A stretch of 64,000 bases of DNA, taken from contig JAUHWT010000011.1 in assembly GCA_030427145.1 (NCBI GenBank), positions 62,001 through 126,000 on the forward strand. Reading direction: 5' to 3'. Made by a program: the position numbers and the translations under genes. Source of the DNA: Alphaproteobacteria bacterium. GTDB lineage: Bacteria; Pseudomonadota; Alphaproteobacteria; Rhodobacterales; Rhodobacteraceae. How positions within the stretch are numbered: the first letter of the stretch is position 1; each line of letters starts with the position of its first letter. Of this stretch, positions 8,443 through 16,689 are shown one piece after another. The notes beneath the pieces are model-generated. The model searched no databases. It was not told the DNA's origin and was given only the letters and a program-made list of their open reading frames with translations.

Positions 8443-8904
8443 TCAGGCCTGTTCGAGTTCGCCGGACAGAATTTTCTCGATCTCGTCCAGCGGGTGGTTG
8501 GTCAGTACCTTCGGGATATCGAGGATCAGTTTATCCGTGACCTCCTGGTGCAGCACGTCGCGCAGTTTGCCCAGAACGGGGCGGCTCGCGGCGATGACAA
8601 GGCGGTCGTAGGAGCCGGAATGGGCCTCGTGATAGAGAACGTCGGCGATGTCCTCAGCGAAACGTTCCTTCTCCAGAATGTGCCAGTCCGTGTCCTGCAC
8701 GGCTGAACGCTGCACGCCGGGACCGTCATTGAAGCGGCCGGGGCGGTTGGCGGCCCAGTCCTGTGCCTGCGGGTTTTCCTGGGTTTCCTTCTGGCGCACC
8801 ACGAGATGCATGTCCTGTTCGTCGCCCTTGTTTACAAGGTAAAGGGCCTTTTCGCCATCGGCGATTACGACCCATGTACCGTGTCTCAATCCGTCTGCTG
8901 ACAT
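8443..8904 (-). CDS. Host attachment family protein (PF10116-like)
   Basis: The 153-residue protein matches the 'protein required for attachment to host cells' family (AtsE-related), which is distantly related to the baeRF/eRF1-type fold. Family features are the N-terminal TWVVIADGEKALYLVNKG strand, a charged middle, and the block YDRLVIAASRPVLGKLRD followed by the helical end KVLTNHPLDEIEKIL. The biochemical role is not established. It is the last gene of a minus-strand run with the DUF4112 gene, 13 bases downstream of it, so the two are probably one operon. The name should not be read as evidence of a host. Confidence 0.8.
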   Translation of the reverse strand: MSADGLRHGTWVVIADGEKALYLVNKGDEQDMHLVVRQKETQENPQAQDWAANRPGRFNDGPGVQRSAVQDTDWHILEKERFAEDIADVLYHEAHSGSYDRLVIAASRPVLGKLRDVLHQEVTDKLILDIPKVLTNHPLDEIEKILSGELEQA

Positions 8905-8917
8905 GTTTTATTCCTCC

Positions 8918-9334
8918 TTATGCGCGTTGGCCTCCGGGGAGCCGTCCGCGGTAGTTTTCCCGCGCTTTCATTCCGTCCGGGCGGTTCAGTTCGGCCCGGA
9001 CCAGTGCCATGTTGCGGCGGTGGGACTTGAAGAAAAGGTCGAATGCGTCGCCCAGAACGGGCACGCCACCGACCACGAAGTCCACGCCGGTATTCATCGC
9101 CATGCGGGCCAGAGTGCGGCGCCGCACGCCGAGTTTGGCGGCCTCGTAGATCATCCAGGCGCCCGGAACCACCGTGATCAGGTCACCCAGACCGGGCACG
9201 AGACCAACAACGCTGTCCCAGCCGAAGCGGATGCCAAGGACCGGTACGCGAAAGCGCGTGTCGAGCAGGCCCGCGACGCGGTCGAGCCGGTGCAGGCGGT
9301 CCTGATGCGTTCGTTGGCTGTAACGGTCGGTCAT
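8918..9334 (-). CDS. DUF4112 domain membrane-associated protein
   Basis: The 138-residue protein fits the DUF4112 family: HRLDRVAGLLDTRFRVP, then a hydrophobic stretch with GWDSVVGLVPGLGDL (the repeated P-G-L/V-G-D pattern) and GVPVLGDAFDLFFKSHRRN near the end. The repeated LVPGLGD / GVPVLGD loops are the family hallmark, and two hydrophobic segments suggest membrane association. Function is unknown. It is followed after 13 bases by the host-attachment family gene and preceded by the 69-residue gene on the same strand. Confidence 0.85.
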   Translation of the reverse strand: MTDRYSQRTHQDRLHRLDRVAGLLDTRFRVPVLGIRFGWDSVVGLVPGLGDLITVVPGAWMIYEAAKLGVRRRTLARMAMNTGVDFVVGGVPVLGDAFDLFFKSHRRNMALVRAELNRPDGMKARENYRGRLPGGQRA

Positions 9335-9385
9335 GGTGTGCTCCGTGGCTGGGTTCCAGGCGGCGAAACGTTTGACGGCGAACCG

Positions 9386-9595
9386 TCAGTCGTTCTTCAC
9401 GGCGTCACGCAGGGCGTCGGCAATACCGGTGTCAGCGTCGTTGTCCTTAACCGTTTTCTCGCCTTTGCGGGACAGGTTTCCGTCGCTCTCGGCGTGATCC
9501 TGATCGCCTTTTTCACCGGGTTCGTTCTTGAGCGGGTGATGCAGCTCGGAATTTTTCAGGTCGGGATGGGACACGGTTGCGGTTGTCGTTTTCAT
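9386..9595 (-). CDS. Small charged hypothetical protein (69 aa)
   Basis: I support this as a real gene because ATG 9595 is preceded by a near-perfect Shine-Dalgarno AAGGAGG seven bases upstream and it is in line with the DUF4112 and host-attachment genes (51 bases before the former). The product is very hydrophilic, rich in K, D, E, N and H, with no hydrophobic core, so it is likely disordered. It ends in GIADALRDAVKND. I do not recognise a family. It may be a stress-type small protein. Confidence 0.6.
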   Translation of the reverse strand: MKTTTATVSHPDLKNSELHHPLKNEPGEKGDQDHAESDGNLSRKGEKTVKDNDADTGIADALRDAVKND

Positions 9596-9709
9596 TTCTG
9601 CCTCCTTAAGTGGATGCGTCTGTGACAGATGCATCCTTCAGGAGAACAACCCTTGGGCAGGCCAATGGTTCCGTGTCCCTATTGCTGGTTTGTGGCGCGA
9701 AGCGCTGGC

Positions 9710-11236
9710 CTAGAGCATCGAGCCCAGCGCCACCAGGGTTGCGCCCGCGACGGTGCCGCCGAGGCCCCAGATCCAGCCGGGGATGTGGGGGCGTTCGGGA
9801 GGCGCGGGCGGGTTGGAGGCCGCCATCAGGGCTTTTTCGGCCATGTAGGGCAGGCGCGGGCCGAAGCGGGTCAGGATGCGCATGGTCTCGGTCAGGTCCT
9901 TGGCGAAGGCTTTGGGGCCGAGGCTGGACGCGATGTAATCTGTGACCACGGGCCGGGAGGTTTCCCACATGTTCATGGCCGGGTTGAGGCTGCGCGCGAC
10001 GCCTTCGACGACCACCATGGTGCGCTGGAGCAGGATAAGTTCGGTGCGGGTTTCCATGCCAAAGCGTTCGGTGACCTCAAAGAGGTGCGCCAGAAGCCGG
10101 GCCATGGAGATGTGTGTGGCGTCCTGGCCAAAGATCGGTTCGCCGATGGCCCGGAGGGCCTGGGCGAAGGCGTCCATGTCCTGGTTGGCGGGAACGTAGC
10201 CCGCCTCGAAATGGACCTTGGCGACCCGTGTGTAGTCCCGTTGCAGGAAGCCGATGATGATTTCCGCATAGGTGCGGCGGGTGAAGATGTCGATGCGGCC
10301 CATGATGCCGAAATCAAGAGCGATCAGCTCATTGCCCTCGCCAAGCTTCAGGTTTCCCTGGTGCATGTCGCCGTGAAACAGGCCGTCGCGCAGGGCGTGG
10401 GTCAGGAAGGTCTGAAGGATGCGCTCCGAGAGGCGGATCAGGTCGGTGCCGTTTTCTCGCAGTGCGGGGATGTTGCCGACGTTGATGCCGGTCATCCATT
10501 CCAGTGTCAGGACCCGGCGTTCGGTGGCCGTCCAAATGACGGCCGGTACGCGGAAGCCGTCGTCGTCTTTGGTGGTGTCGGCAAACTCGTTGGCGGCTGC
10601 CGCTTCCATGCGCAGGTCGAGTTCTCCAAGGACGATGCCCTCGAAATGCTCGATCACCGCGCGGGGGCGCAGGCGGCGGGCGAAGGGTGCGAAGGTCTCA
10701 ATAAGCCAGGCGGCCAGGTAGAAGGCGTCCACGTCCTTCATGAAGGCGCGCTCGATGCCGGGGCGCAGGACCTTTACGGCCACGGTTTCGCCGGTCTCGC
10801 GCAGGATGGCCTGGTGGACCTGGGCCAGGGAGGCGGCGGCGACGGCGTCGGAGAAGCTGGAGAAAACCTCATCCACCGGTTTGTCGAGTTCGGCCTCAAC
10901 GGCGCGGCGGGCTTCCTCCGTGGAGAAGGGGGGCAGTTTGTCCTGGAGGACGGTGAGTTCGTGCGCCAGTTCCGCGCCAACAATGTCGGGGCGGGTGGAC
11001 ATAAGCTGTCCGAACTTGATGTAAAAGGGGCCGAGCGCGGTCAGGGCGCGAAGTATGGGCGGCTGGGTCGGGTCACCTGCGAGGCCAAACCACTGGAAGG
11101 GCCAGCCAAGAACGCGAGCCATCACCCGAACAGCGGGTGGGGCGTCCACGGCCTCGAGGGCCTGTTTCATGGCGCCGGTGCGTTCGAATGTGGCGCCTGT
11201 CTGGATGAGGCGCCAGAGATTGTGAGGGCCGCGCAT
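9710..11236 (-). CDS. ubiB: UbiB-type atypical kinase for ubiquinone biosynthesis
   Basis: UbiB is an ADCK/ABC1-type atypical kinase-ATPase needed for ubiquinone synthesis, probably by helping extract or hand over prenylated intermediates at the membrane. In the 508-residue protein the family KxGQ motif is KFGQ (74-77), followed by LMSTRPDIV; the nucleotide lobe has VAVKVLRPG, and the catalytic loop is HGDMHQGN (near 287) with DFG near 308. Two C-terminal hydrophobic segments (IWGLGGTVAGATLVALG) anchor it in the membrane. It follows ubiE with a one-base gap, so both belong to one operon. Confidence 0.95.
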   Translation of the reverse strand: MRGPHNLWRLIQTGATFERTGAMKQALEAVDAPPAVRVMARVLGWPFQWFGLAGDPTQPPILRALTALGPFYIKFGQLMSTRPDIVGAELAHELTVLQDKLPPFSTEEARRAVEAELDKPVDEVFSSFSDAVAAASLAQVHQAILRETGETVAVKVLRPGIERAFMKDVDAFYLAAWLIETFAPFARRLRPRAVIEHFEGIVLGELDLRMEAAAANEFADTTKDDDGFRVPAVIWTATERRVLTLEWMTGINVGNIPALRENGTDLIRLSERILQTFLTHALRDGLFHGDMHQGNLKLGEGNELIALDFGIMGRIDIFTRRTYAEIIIGFLQRDYTRVAKVHFEAGYVPANQDMDAFAQALRAIGEPIFGQDATHISMARLLAHLFEVTERFGMETRTELILLQRTMVVVEGVARSLNPAMNMWETSRPVVTDYIASSLGPKAFAKDLTETMRILTRFGPRLPYMAEKALMAASNPPAPPERPHIPGWIWGLGGTVAGATLVALGSML

Positions 11237-11237
11237 A

Positions 11238-11993
11238 TCAGATTTTCCAGCCGGAATGGATCGCGGCGACGCCCATGGTCAGGTTGCGGTAGCTGACATT
11301 GTGGAAGCCGGCCTCGCGGATCATGGAGGCGAAGATCTCCTGGCTGGGGAATTTGCGGATCGATTCGACAAGGTACTGGTAGCTGTCGCGGTCGTTCGCG
11401 ATGATCTGACCCATGCGGGGTATCACGTTGAAGGAATAGAGGTCGTACAGTTTGCGCAGACCCGCATGGGGTACGCGGCTGAACTCAAGCACCATGAACC
11501 GTCCGCCGGGACGCAGAATGCGGTACGCCTCGGCAATGGCATCCTCGATCCGGGTGACGTTCCGGATGCCGAAGGAGATGGTGTAGGCGTCAAAGCTGTT
11601 GGCGGGGAGGGGCAGGGCCATGGCGTCGCCCACGATCCAGTCGAGTTTGTCGTGGTATCCCTCGGCTTCGCTGCGTTTGCGTCCCTCGATAAGCATGCTT
11701 TCGGTCATGTCGAGCACGGTGGCGTGGCCGTCACCCTTCACGCGGTCGAGAAAACGGAAGGAGATGTCGCCGGTACCACCCGCCACGTCGAGCAGTTTCA
11801 TGCCGGGGCGTGGGGCCATCCAGTCGAGCAGGGCGTCCTTCCACAGCCGGTGGATGCCGAGGCTCATGGCGTCGTTCATCACGTCGTATTTCGAGGCGAC
11901 GGAGGTAAAGACACCGTGCACGCGGCCGGCTTTTTCATCCTCTGCGACGGTCTCGTAACCAAAGTGTGTGGTGCGGTCGTTCGGTTCTGTCAT
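11238..11993 (-). CDS. ubiE: Bifunctional demethylmenaquinone / 2-methoxy-6-polyprenylphenol methyltransferase
   Basis: UbiE adds the C-methyl group in ubiquinone synthesis using SAM. The 251-residue protein has the SAM motif [15 protein letters not shown] (67-81), the motif II region [10 protein letters not shown] and the UbiE/COQ5 signatures [17 protein letters not shown] and [16 protein letters not shown] 11993 ([16 protein letters not shown]) is preferred because the family starts here and GGAAAG lies upstream; a GTG nine codons earlier is also open. It is the first gene of the ubiE-ubiB operon and is divergent from mutM, with only 83 bases between starts. Confidence 0.96.
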   Translation of the reverse strand: MTEPNDRTTHFGYETVAEDEKAGRVHGVFTSVASKYDVMNDAMSLGIHRLWKDALLDWMAPRPGMKLLDVAGGTGDISFRFLDRVKGDGHATVLDMTESMLIEGRKRSEAEGYHDKLDWIVGDAMALPLPANSFDAYTISFGIRNVTRIEDAIAEAYRILRPGGRFMVLEFSRVPHAGLRKLYDLYSFNVIPRMGQIIANDRDSYQYLVESIRKFPSQEIFASMIREAGFHNVSYRNLTMGVAAIHSGWKI

Positions 11994-12076
11994 CTGTGCG
12001 GGCTTTCCGTGCGGCTCCACCCGTGCTTATAAGCCCCACTGCGGCGGTGACAACCACGACCGCATGGAGGAATGGA

Positions 12077-12925
12077 ATGCCGGAACTGCCGGAAGTTGAA
12101 ACGGTCCGTCGCGGGCTTTTGGAGGTGATGGACGGTGTGCGGATCGTGCGGGTCGAGACACGCCGTGCCGATCTGCGCCGCCCGTTTCCGGAGAACATGG
12201 TCGCGCGGCTGGAAGGCGCTAGGGTATTGGGCCTGCGGCGGCGTTCTAAATACATTCTGGTGGACCTCGATACAGGTGAGTCGCTGATTGTCCATCTGGG
12301 CATGTCGGGCAAAATGCTGATCACCGGGGGCGCGAGCGGCATGGCCGTACGGGAGCCTGAGAAACACGATCATGTGGTGATGGATCTGGAATCAGGTGTC
12401 AGGATCAGTTTTAACGATGTGCGGCGGTTTGGTCTGATGGACCTGGCGGAGACGGTTGGGTTGGATGCCCATCCGTTGCTCGCGGCCATTGGGCCGGAGC
12501 CGTTGGGGAATGCGTTTAGTCCTGGATACCTGCTCGAGGCGTTTCAGGGGCTGAAAACGCCGGTAAAATCGGCGCTGCTCGATCAGCGGATCGTGGCGGG
12601 GCTGGGCAATATATATGTCTGCGAGGCGCTGTGGCGGTCGCGGATCTCGCCATTTCGTCTGGCCGGGGAGGTGACGGCTGAGGAGGTGGCGGAGCTTTAC
12701 CGCGCCATTGTCGATGTGCTGTCCGAGGCGATTGAGGCTGGCGGATCGTCGGTTCGGGACTATAGAAGTGCCGGCGGCGATCTGGGGTATTTTCAGCTCC
12801 GGATATCGGTATATGGGCGCGAGGGACTGCCCTGTACCCGCGATGGTTGTACCGGGGTGGTGGAACGTGCCGTCCAGGCAGGCAGATCCAGTTTTCACTG
12901 TCCGACCTGCCAGGTACGGGGTTGA
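12077..12925 (+). CDS. mutM: Formamidopyrimidine-DNA glycosylase
   Basis: MutM (Fpg) removes 8-oxoguanine and formamidopyrimidines from DNA. The mature N-terminus [13 protein letters not shown] supplies Pro2, the Schiff-base nucleophile, and Glu3; the lysine in [11 protein letters not shown] and the loop [16 protein letters not shown] are typical. The C-terminal four-cysteine zinc finger CTRDGC...HCPTC is complete. Length is 282 residues. The start is fixed by PELPE and by GGAGG seven bases upstream. The gene is the first of a rightward group leading to rpsT and dnaA. Confidence 0.97.
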   Translation: MPELPEVETVRRGLLEVMDGVRIVRVETRRADLRRPFPENMVARLEGARVLGLRRRSKYILVDLDTGESLIVHLGMSGKMLITGGASGMAVREPEKHDHVVMDLESGVRISFNDVRRFGLMDLAETVGLDAHPLLAAIGPEPLGNAFSPGYLLEAFQGLKTPVKSALLDQRIVAGLGNIYVCEALWRSRISPFRLAGEVTAEEVAELYRAIVDVLSEAIEAGGSSVRDYRSAGGDLGYFQLRISVYGREGLPCTRDGCTGVVERAVQAGRSSFHCPTCQVRG

Positions 12926-12976
12926 TCGCGCCAACAGGGTCGGTTTAGCGTGCGCGCAAGTAACGGGAGATATGGC

Positions 12977-13753
12977 GTGGCCTATGAAACACTGATTATC
13001 GACATTGAGGACCACGTAGCGAAGATACAGCTCAACCGTCCCGATGCGATGAATGCACTCAACGCGCAGCTTGTGACCGAGCTTGCAGCGGCACTTGCCG
13101 AGATGGACGGGTCGAACCGGGTTCGCGCCATTGTTCTTACCGGTTCGGACAAGGCGTTTGCGGCCGGTGCGGATATCAAGGAGATGTCCGACAAGAGCTT
13201 CGTGGACATGTTCACGGACGACCTGTTTGGCCGTTTCAACGATGCGGTAATGCGGACGCACAAGCCGATCATCGCGGCGGTTTCCGGATACTGTCTCGGC
13301 GGTGGCTGTGAACTTGCGATGATGTGTGATTTCATCCTTGCCTCAGATACGGCCAAGTTCGGCCAGCCGGAGATCAATCTGGGCGTCATACCCGGTATTG
13401 GCGGGACGCAGAGGCTAACGCGGGCGATTGGCAAGTCTAAGGCGATGGAAATGTGCCTGACGGGCCGGTTCATGACCGCCGAGGAGGCCGAGAGTGCCGG
13501 GCTAGTGAGCCGAATCGTGCCGGCCAAGGATCTGGTCCGCGAGGCCATGAAAACAGCGGCCAAAATTGCGGAGAAATCCCCGCTGGCCGTTCGGGCGACC
13601 AAGGAGTCCGTTAACCGCAGCTTTGAGACCACGCTAGCCGAGGGCCTGAATTTCGAGCGGCGCATGTTCCACGCGCTTTTCGCCACTGAGGACCAGAAAG
13701 AGGGCATGGCGGCCTTCGCGGAAAAGCGCACACCGCAGTTCCGCGGAAAATAG
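12977..13753 (+). CDS. Enoyl-CoA hydratase
   Basis: The 258-residue crotonase-fold enzyme adds water to trans-2-enoyl-CoA in beta-oxidation. The oxyanion-hole segment is [11 protein letters not shown], and the two catalytic glutamates are in [10 protein letters not shown] and [12 protein letters not shown], as in rat mitochondrial crotonase; [10 protein letters not shown] and the AGLVSRIVP ending of the family are also present. GTG 12977 is chosen because it reads V-A-Y-E-T, the usual start of this family, and GGGAGA stands before it. It lies 51 bases after mutM, so it may be in the same transcript. Confidence 0.93.
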   Translation: MAYETLIIDIEDHVAKIQLNRPDAMNALNAQLVTELAAALAEMDGSNRVRAIVLTGSDKAFAAGADIKEMSDKSFVDMFTDDLFGRFNDAVMRTHKPIIAAVSGYCLGGGCELAMMCDFILASDTAKFGQPEINLGVIPGIGGTQRLTRAIGKSKAMEMCLTGRFMTAEEAESAGLVSRIVPAKDLVREAMKTAAKIAEKSPLAVRATKESVNRSFETTLAEGLNFERRMFHALFATEDQKEGMAAFAEKRTPQFRGK

Positions 13754-13776
13754 CGCAAAAAGCGGTGCGCTCCGTG

Positions 13777-13805
13777 TTGACTCACGTCACATTGGGCTCT
13801 ATGTG
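13777..13805 (+). promoter_or_regulatory. Sigma-70 type promoter for rpsT
   Basis: TTGACT (13777-13782) and TATGTG (13800-13805) are separated by exactly 17 bases, ending 43 bases before the rpsT start. The -35 box is five of six to consensus and the -10 box is weaker. Confidence 0.6.
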
Positions 13806-13848
13806 GGCGCTTCAGAATTCAGACGCTTGAGATACGGGTAGAAAAAAC

Positions 13849-14115
13849 ATGGCAAATTCGCCGTCTTCCAAAAAGCGTGCGCGCCAGATCGAGCGTCGCA
13901 CACAGGTCAACAAATCCCGCCGTTCGCGTATGCGCGGCTTCATCCGCAAGGTTGAGGAAGCAATCGCATCCGGTGACTACGAGGCGGCAACCGCAGCCCT
14001 GCGTGCGGCACAGCCGGTCATCATGCGCTCCGTGAGCAAGGGTGTTGTTCACAAGAACACCGCAAGCCGGAAAATCTCCCGGCTGTCCGGTCGCGTGAAG
14101 GCTCTCGCAGCCTGA
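13849..14115 (+). CDS. rpsT: 30S ribosomal protein S20
   Basis: S20 binds 16S rRNA in the small subunit. The 88-residue protein is very basic and has the family's N-terminal block [13 protein letters not shown] followed by [13 protein letters not shown], and the C-terminal [15 protein letters not shown]. It has its own good promoter and a strong terminator, so it is a single-gene transcript. The position just before dnaA is common in alphaproteobacteria. Confidence 0.98.
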   Translation: MANSPSSKKRARQIERRTQVNKSRRSRMRGFIRKVEEAIASGDYEAATAALRAAQPVIMRSVSKGVVHKNTASRKISRLSGRVKALAA

Positions 14116-14152
14116 TAACGCCCCGCGCTGCGGTGGCAGCGACACAGATTTC

Positions 14153-14185
14153 AAAACCCCCGTGCGGCACCGCGCGGGGGTTTTT
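14153..14185 (+). terminator. Rho-independent terminator of rpsT
   Basis: AAAACCCCCG pairs with CGGGGGTTTT, with further inner CGG/CCG pairs, and the stem runs into TTTTT. It starts 37 bases after the rpsT stop codon. Confidence 0.9.
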
Positions 14186-15043
14186 GGTTTCGGGTTCTGG
14201 TACGATCTGAGTTGGTCAGGGCGATGACGCGGGGGGAGGTGGCGCCATGGCGGGACGGTTGTTCAGGACCGCGGTGCCGCGCCCTTTTCGGATTTTGGTG
14301 GTCTACTTTTCGTTGCCGGAGAGGGCGAAGGAGTCGCTCGACAGGGGAGTCGGTCTGCGGTGGTTTGGAGGGGCGATTCCAGTTCTTAACGGAATGTTAA
14401 CGCCAGGTGAAAAAGTGTTAAGAAATTTTTCGGACGGGGATGTTTTCAAGCCTTCGCTGGACGACAAACCGGGGAGGGGCAGCACGAAATTGTTAATCCA
14501 TTCCCGGAGTTTGGCTGGTTGTTTTCATACGGAAAAGTGCAGGTTTTGACGGAATTTCGGGGAGGCTTTGAGGCCACAGTGGAGGCGTTTTGGTACCGAA
14601 AACAAAGGATTTTTTGCCTGTCCGATTTGTTAATGTTCCGGTTCCGGTCCCGTTGTTTGAAAAGGCCGTTTTGGCTATCCTGGGGCACCCGAAAACGAAT
14701 CCTTAGCGGTTGAGGTTTCGGGAAATATTTATTGGCGCATCCCCTTGCGGAATGACCGCGCTCCCGGCTTGTTTCAGCCGTGTCCGGACATTAAGCAACG
14801 CAGTTTCCCGTAGTGGACCCTGATGGTCGGCTGCGCCAGCGACGGGGCGAAAAAACATAAGTGGCGGATGCCCCGAAAGGTGCGCCACGCGATGTCAGGG
14901 AGGACGGGAGCATGGGCTTTTCTTTGATTTACCGGAACTGGAAAAACCGATCCCTCCGACGCTGTACCCTGAGCGGGGCCGGATCCGGGGGGTGACATTT
15001 TTCGACGACCGCCCTCAACTCCAACCTGCCTGCCGGAATAACA
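14186..15043. other. Non-coding region before dnaA, possible origin or dnaA control region
   Basis: No reading frame here looks coding. The middle (about 14380-14720) is clearly richer in A/T than the surroundings and contains TGTTAA four times (14395, 14416, 14491, 14628), one of them part of a full CtrA-type site. I looked for DnaA boxes (TTATCCACA and its complement) and found no match with one mismatch or fewer. A chromosomal origin next to dnaA is possible but not shown; at minimum the region must hold the dnaA promoter. Confidence 0.5.
14386..14401. promoter_or_regulatory. Full CtrA-type binding site TTAA-N7-TTAAC
   Basis: The sequence TTAACGGAATGTTAAC matches the alphaproteobacterial CtrA consensus TTAA-N7-TTAAC exactly. 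It lies about 650 bases upstream of dnaA in the A/T-rich part of the gap. CtrA sites at this kind of position regulate replication start or dnaA in Caulobacter; whether that holds here is inference. Confidence 0.45.
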
Positions 15044-16477
15044 ATGCCTCCCCTGACCACCGCACAACACACTCACGGTTCCATGACTGAGGAATGGAAC
15101 CAGATCTGTCTCGCACTCCGCTCGGAGATTGGGGACGACGCTTTTAAAAACTGGATCCAGCCGCTGACCTTCCTCGGGGCCGAGCAGGGCGTGGGGCGGT
15201 TTGCGTCGCCGACCGGGTTCCTGGGGACCTGGGTCGAGCGCAATTACGGGAACCGGGTGCGTCAGCTTCTGCTGGCGGCGGGCTATGCGGTGAACCGCCT
15301 TGAGTTTGAGGTGCGTCCAACGGGTCTCGATTTTACGCCGGAAGACAAACCGGAGGCTGCGGAAGCCAGGACGCCGGCGCCCGAGCCAGCGGAGAAGCCG
15401 AAACAGCCGGCAGTGAGCATTGCGTCGGAGGTGGATTTGCCCGCGTCGCCTCTGGACGGACGGTTTACATTTGACAACTTCGTGGTCGGTAAGCCCAACG
15501 AGTTGGCCCATGCGGCGGCGCGCCGGGTGGCGGAGGTTGGCACGGTCACGTTCAATCCGCTGTTCCTCTATGGCGGTGTGGGTCTGGGTAAAACCCACCT
15601 GATGCACGCGATTGCGTGGGAGATTCAGACAAGTCGCCCCGATGCCCGGGTCATGTACCTGTCGGCGGAACAGTTCATGTACCGGTTTGTCTCGGCGTTG
15701 CGCTTTAAGGAGATGCACGGTTTCAAGGAGATTTTCCGCTCCGTGGATGTTCTGATGGTCGATGACGTGCAGTTCATCGCGGGCAAGGATTCCACTCAGG
15801 ACGAGTTTTTCCATACGTTCAACGCGCTGATCGATCAGCAGAAACAGATCGTGATTTCCGCCGACCGTGCACCGGGTGAGATTGACGGGCTGGAGGAGCG
15901 CATCAAATCGCGGCTTCAGTGGGGTCTGGTGGTGGACCTGCACCCGACGGACTATGAGCTGCGTCTGGGCATTTTGCAGGCGAAGGCGGAGGCGCAGCTG
16001 GAGCAGAATCCGAGCATTACGATTGGATCGGGTGTGGTCGAGTTCCTGGCGCATCGGATCAGCTCGAACGTACGGGTTCTGGAAGGCGCTCTGACGCGGC
16101 TTTTTGCGTTTGCGAGCCTGGTTGGACGCGAGATCAACCTGGATATGGCGCAGGAGTGTCTGGCCGATATTCTGCGGGCCTCGGAACGCAAGGTCACGAT
16201 CGACGAGATCATTCGCAAGGTGGCCGATCACTACAACCTGCGCATATCTGACATCATGTCCGCGCGCCGGGCGCGGGCCGTTGCGCGACCGCGTCAGGTG
16301 GCGATGTTCCTGTGCAAGATGCTGACCACGCGCAGCCTGCCGGAAATCGGCCGAAAATTCGGGGGCAGGGACCACACGACGGTGATCCACGCGGTGAAGA
16401 AAATCGAGGAACTGCGCAACACCGACAGCCAGATTGCCGAGGATGTTGAGCTGCTGCGCCGGATGCTCGAGGCCTGA
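15044..16477 (+). CDS. dnaA: Chromosomal replication initiator protein DnaA
   Basis: DnaA binds origin boxes and opens DNA for helicase loading. The 477-residue protein has domain I (EEWNQICLALRSEIGDDAF), a proline/alanine-rich linker (about 110-130), the AAA+ core with Walker A GGVGLGKT (about 177-184) and Walker B VDDVQFI (about 238), and domain IV with the DnaA signature GRDHTTVIHAVKKIEEL near the end. ATG 15044 gives a 13-residue extra N-terminus with little Shine-Dalgarno; ATG 15083 is an alternative. A gap of 212 bases separates it from dnaN. Confidence 0.97.
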   Translation: MPPLTTAQHTHGSMTEEWNQICLALRSEIGDDAFKNWIQPLTFLGAEQGVGRFASPTGFLGTWVERNYGNRVRQLLLAAGYAVNRLEFEVRPTGLDFTPEDKPEAAEARTPAPEPAEKPKQPAVSIASEVDLPASPLDGRFTFDNFVVGKPNELAHAAARRVAEVGTVTFNPLFLYGGVGLGKTHLMHAIAWEIQTSRPDARVMYLSAEQFMYRFVSALRFKEMHGFKEIFRSVDVLMVDDVQFIAGKDSTQDEFFHTFNALIDQQKQIVISADRAPGEIDGLEERIKSRLQWGLVVDLHPTDYELRLGILQAKAEAQLEQNPSITIGSGVVEFLAHRISSNVRVLEGALTRLFAFASLVGREINLDMAQECLADILRASERKVTIDEIIRKVADHYNLRISDIMSARRARAVARPRQVAMFLCKMLTTRSLPEIGRKFGGRDHTTVIHAVKKIEELRNTDSQIAEDVELLRRMLEA

Positions 16478-16592
16478 TTTTTTAAGCTGGCCGAGCGGAC
16501 TGGTGGCCGCCTGGCCGGCAATAGCATGATCCGGGAGGCGGGTGGCCCGAAATGACCCGCAAAACGGGCAAAAACCTTACATTTTAGTCAGG

Positions 16593-16601
16593 TGTGGTTA
16601 T
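16593..16601. promoter_or_regulatory. Weak DnaA-box-like sequence between dnaA and dnaN
   Basis: TGTGGTTAT differs at two positions from TGTGGATAA. It is the only such near-match I noticed around dnaA and could be chance; it would be consistent with DnaA control of dnaN. Confidence 0.2.
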
Positions 16602-16689
16602 TGCCCTTTCCATTCATTTCGCTAACTTCGTATTCCGCGCAACGGAGACCCGTATCGCGGTGGAACGTATCTCTGCAACGGTGAGACAC

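Noticed and set aside
9629-11296. 555-codon plus-strand open frame over ubiB
   Set aside because: Codon-aligned shadow of ubiB; the complete UbiB motifs are on the other strand.
14247-14549. 100-codon open frame in the pre-dnaA gap
   Set aside because: No family resemblance, low-quality start context and overlap with the A/T-rich control region.
14186-15043. DnaA-box cluster or clear origin signature
   Set aside because: No sequence close to TTATCCACA on either strand was found by eye, so I do not call an origin.
14774-16390. 538-codon minus-strand frame opposite dnaA
   Set aside because: Shadow of dnaA; no start signal and typical antisense composition.
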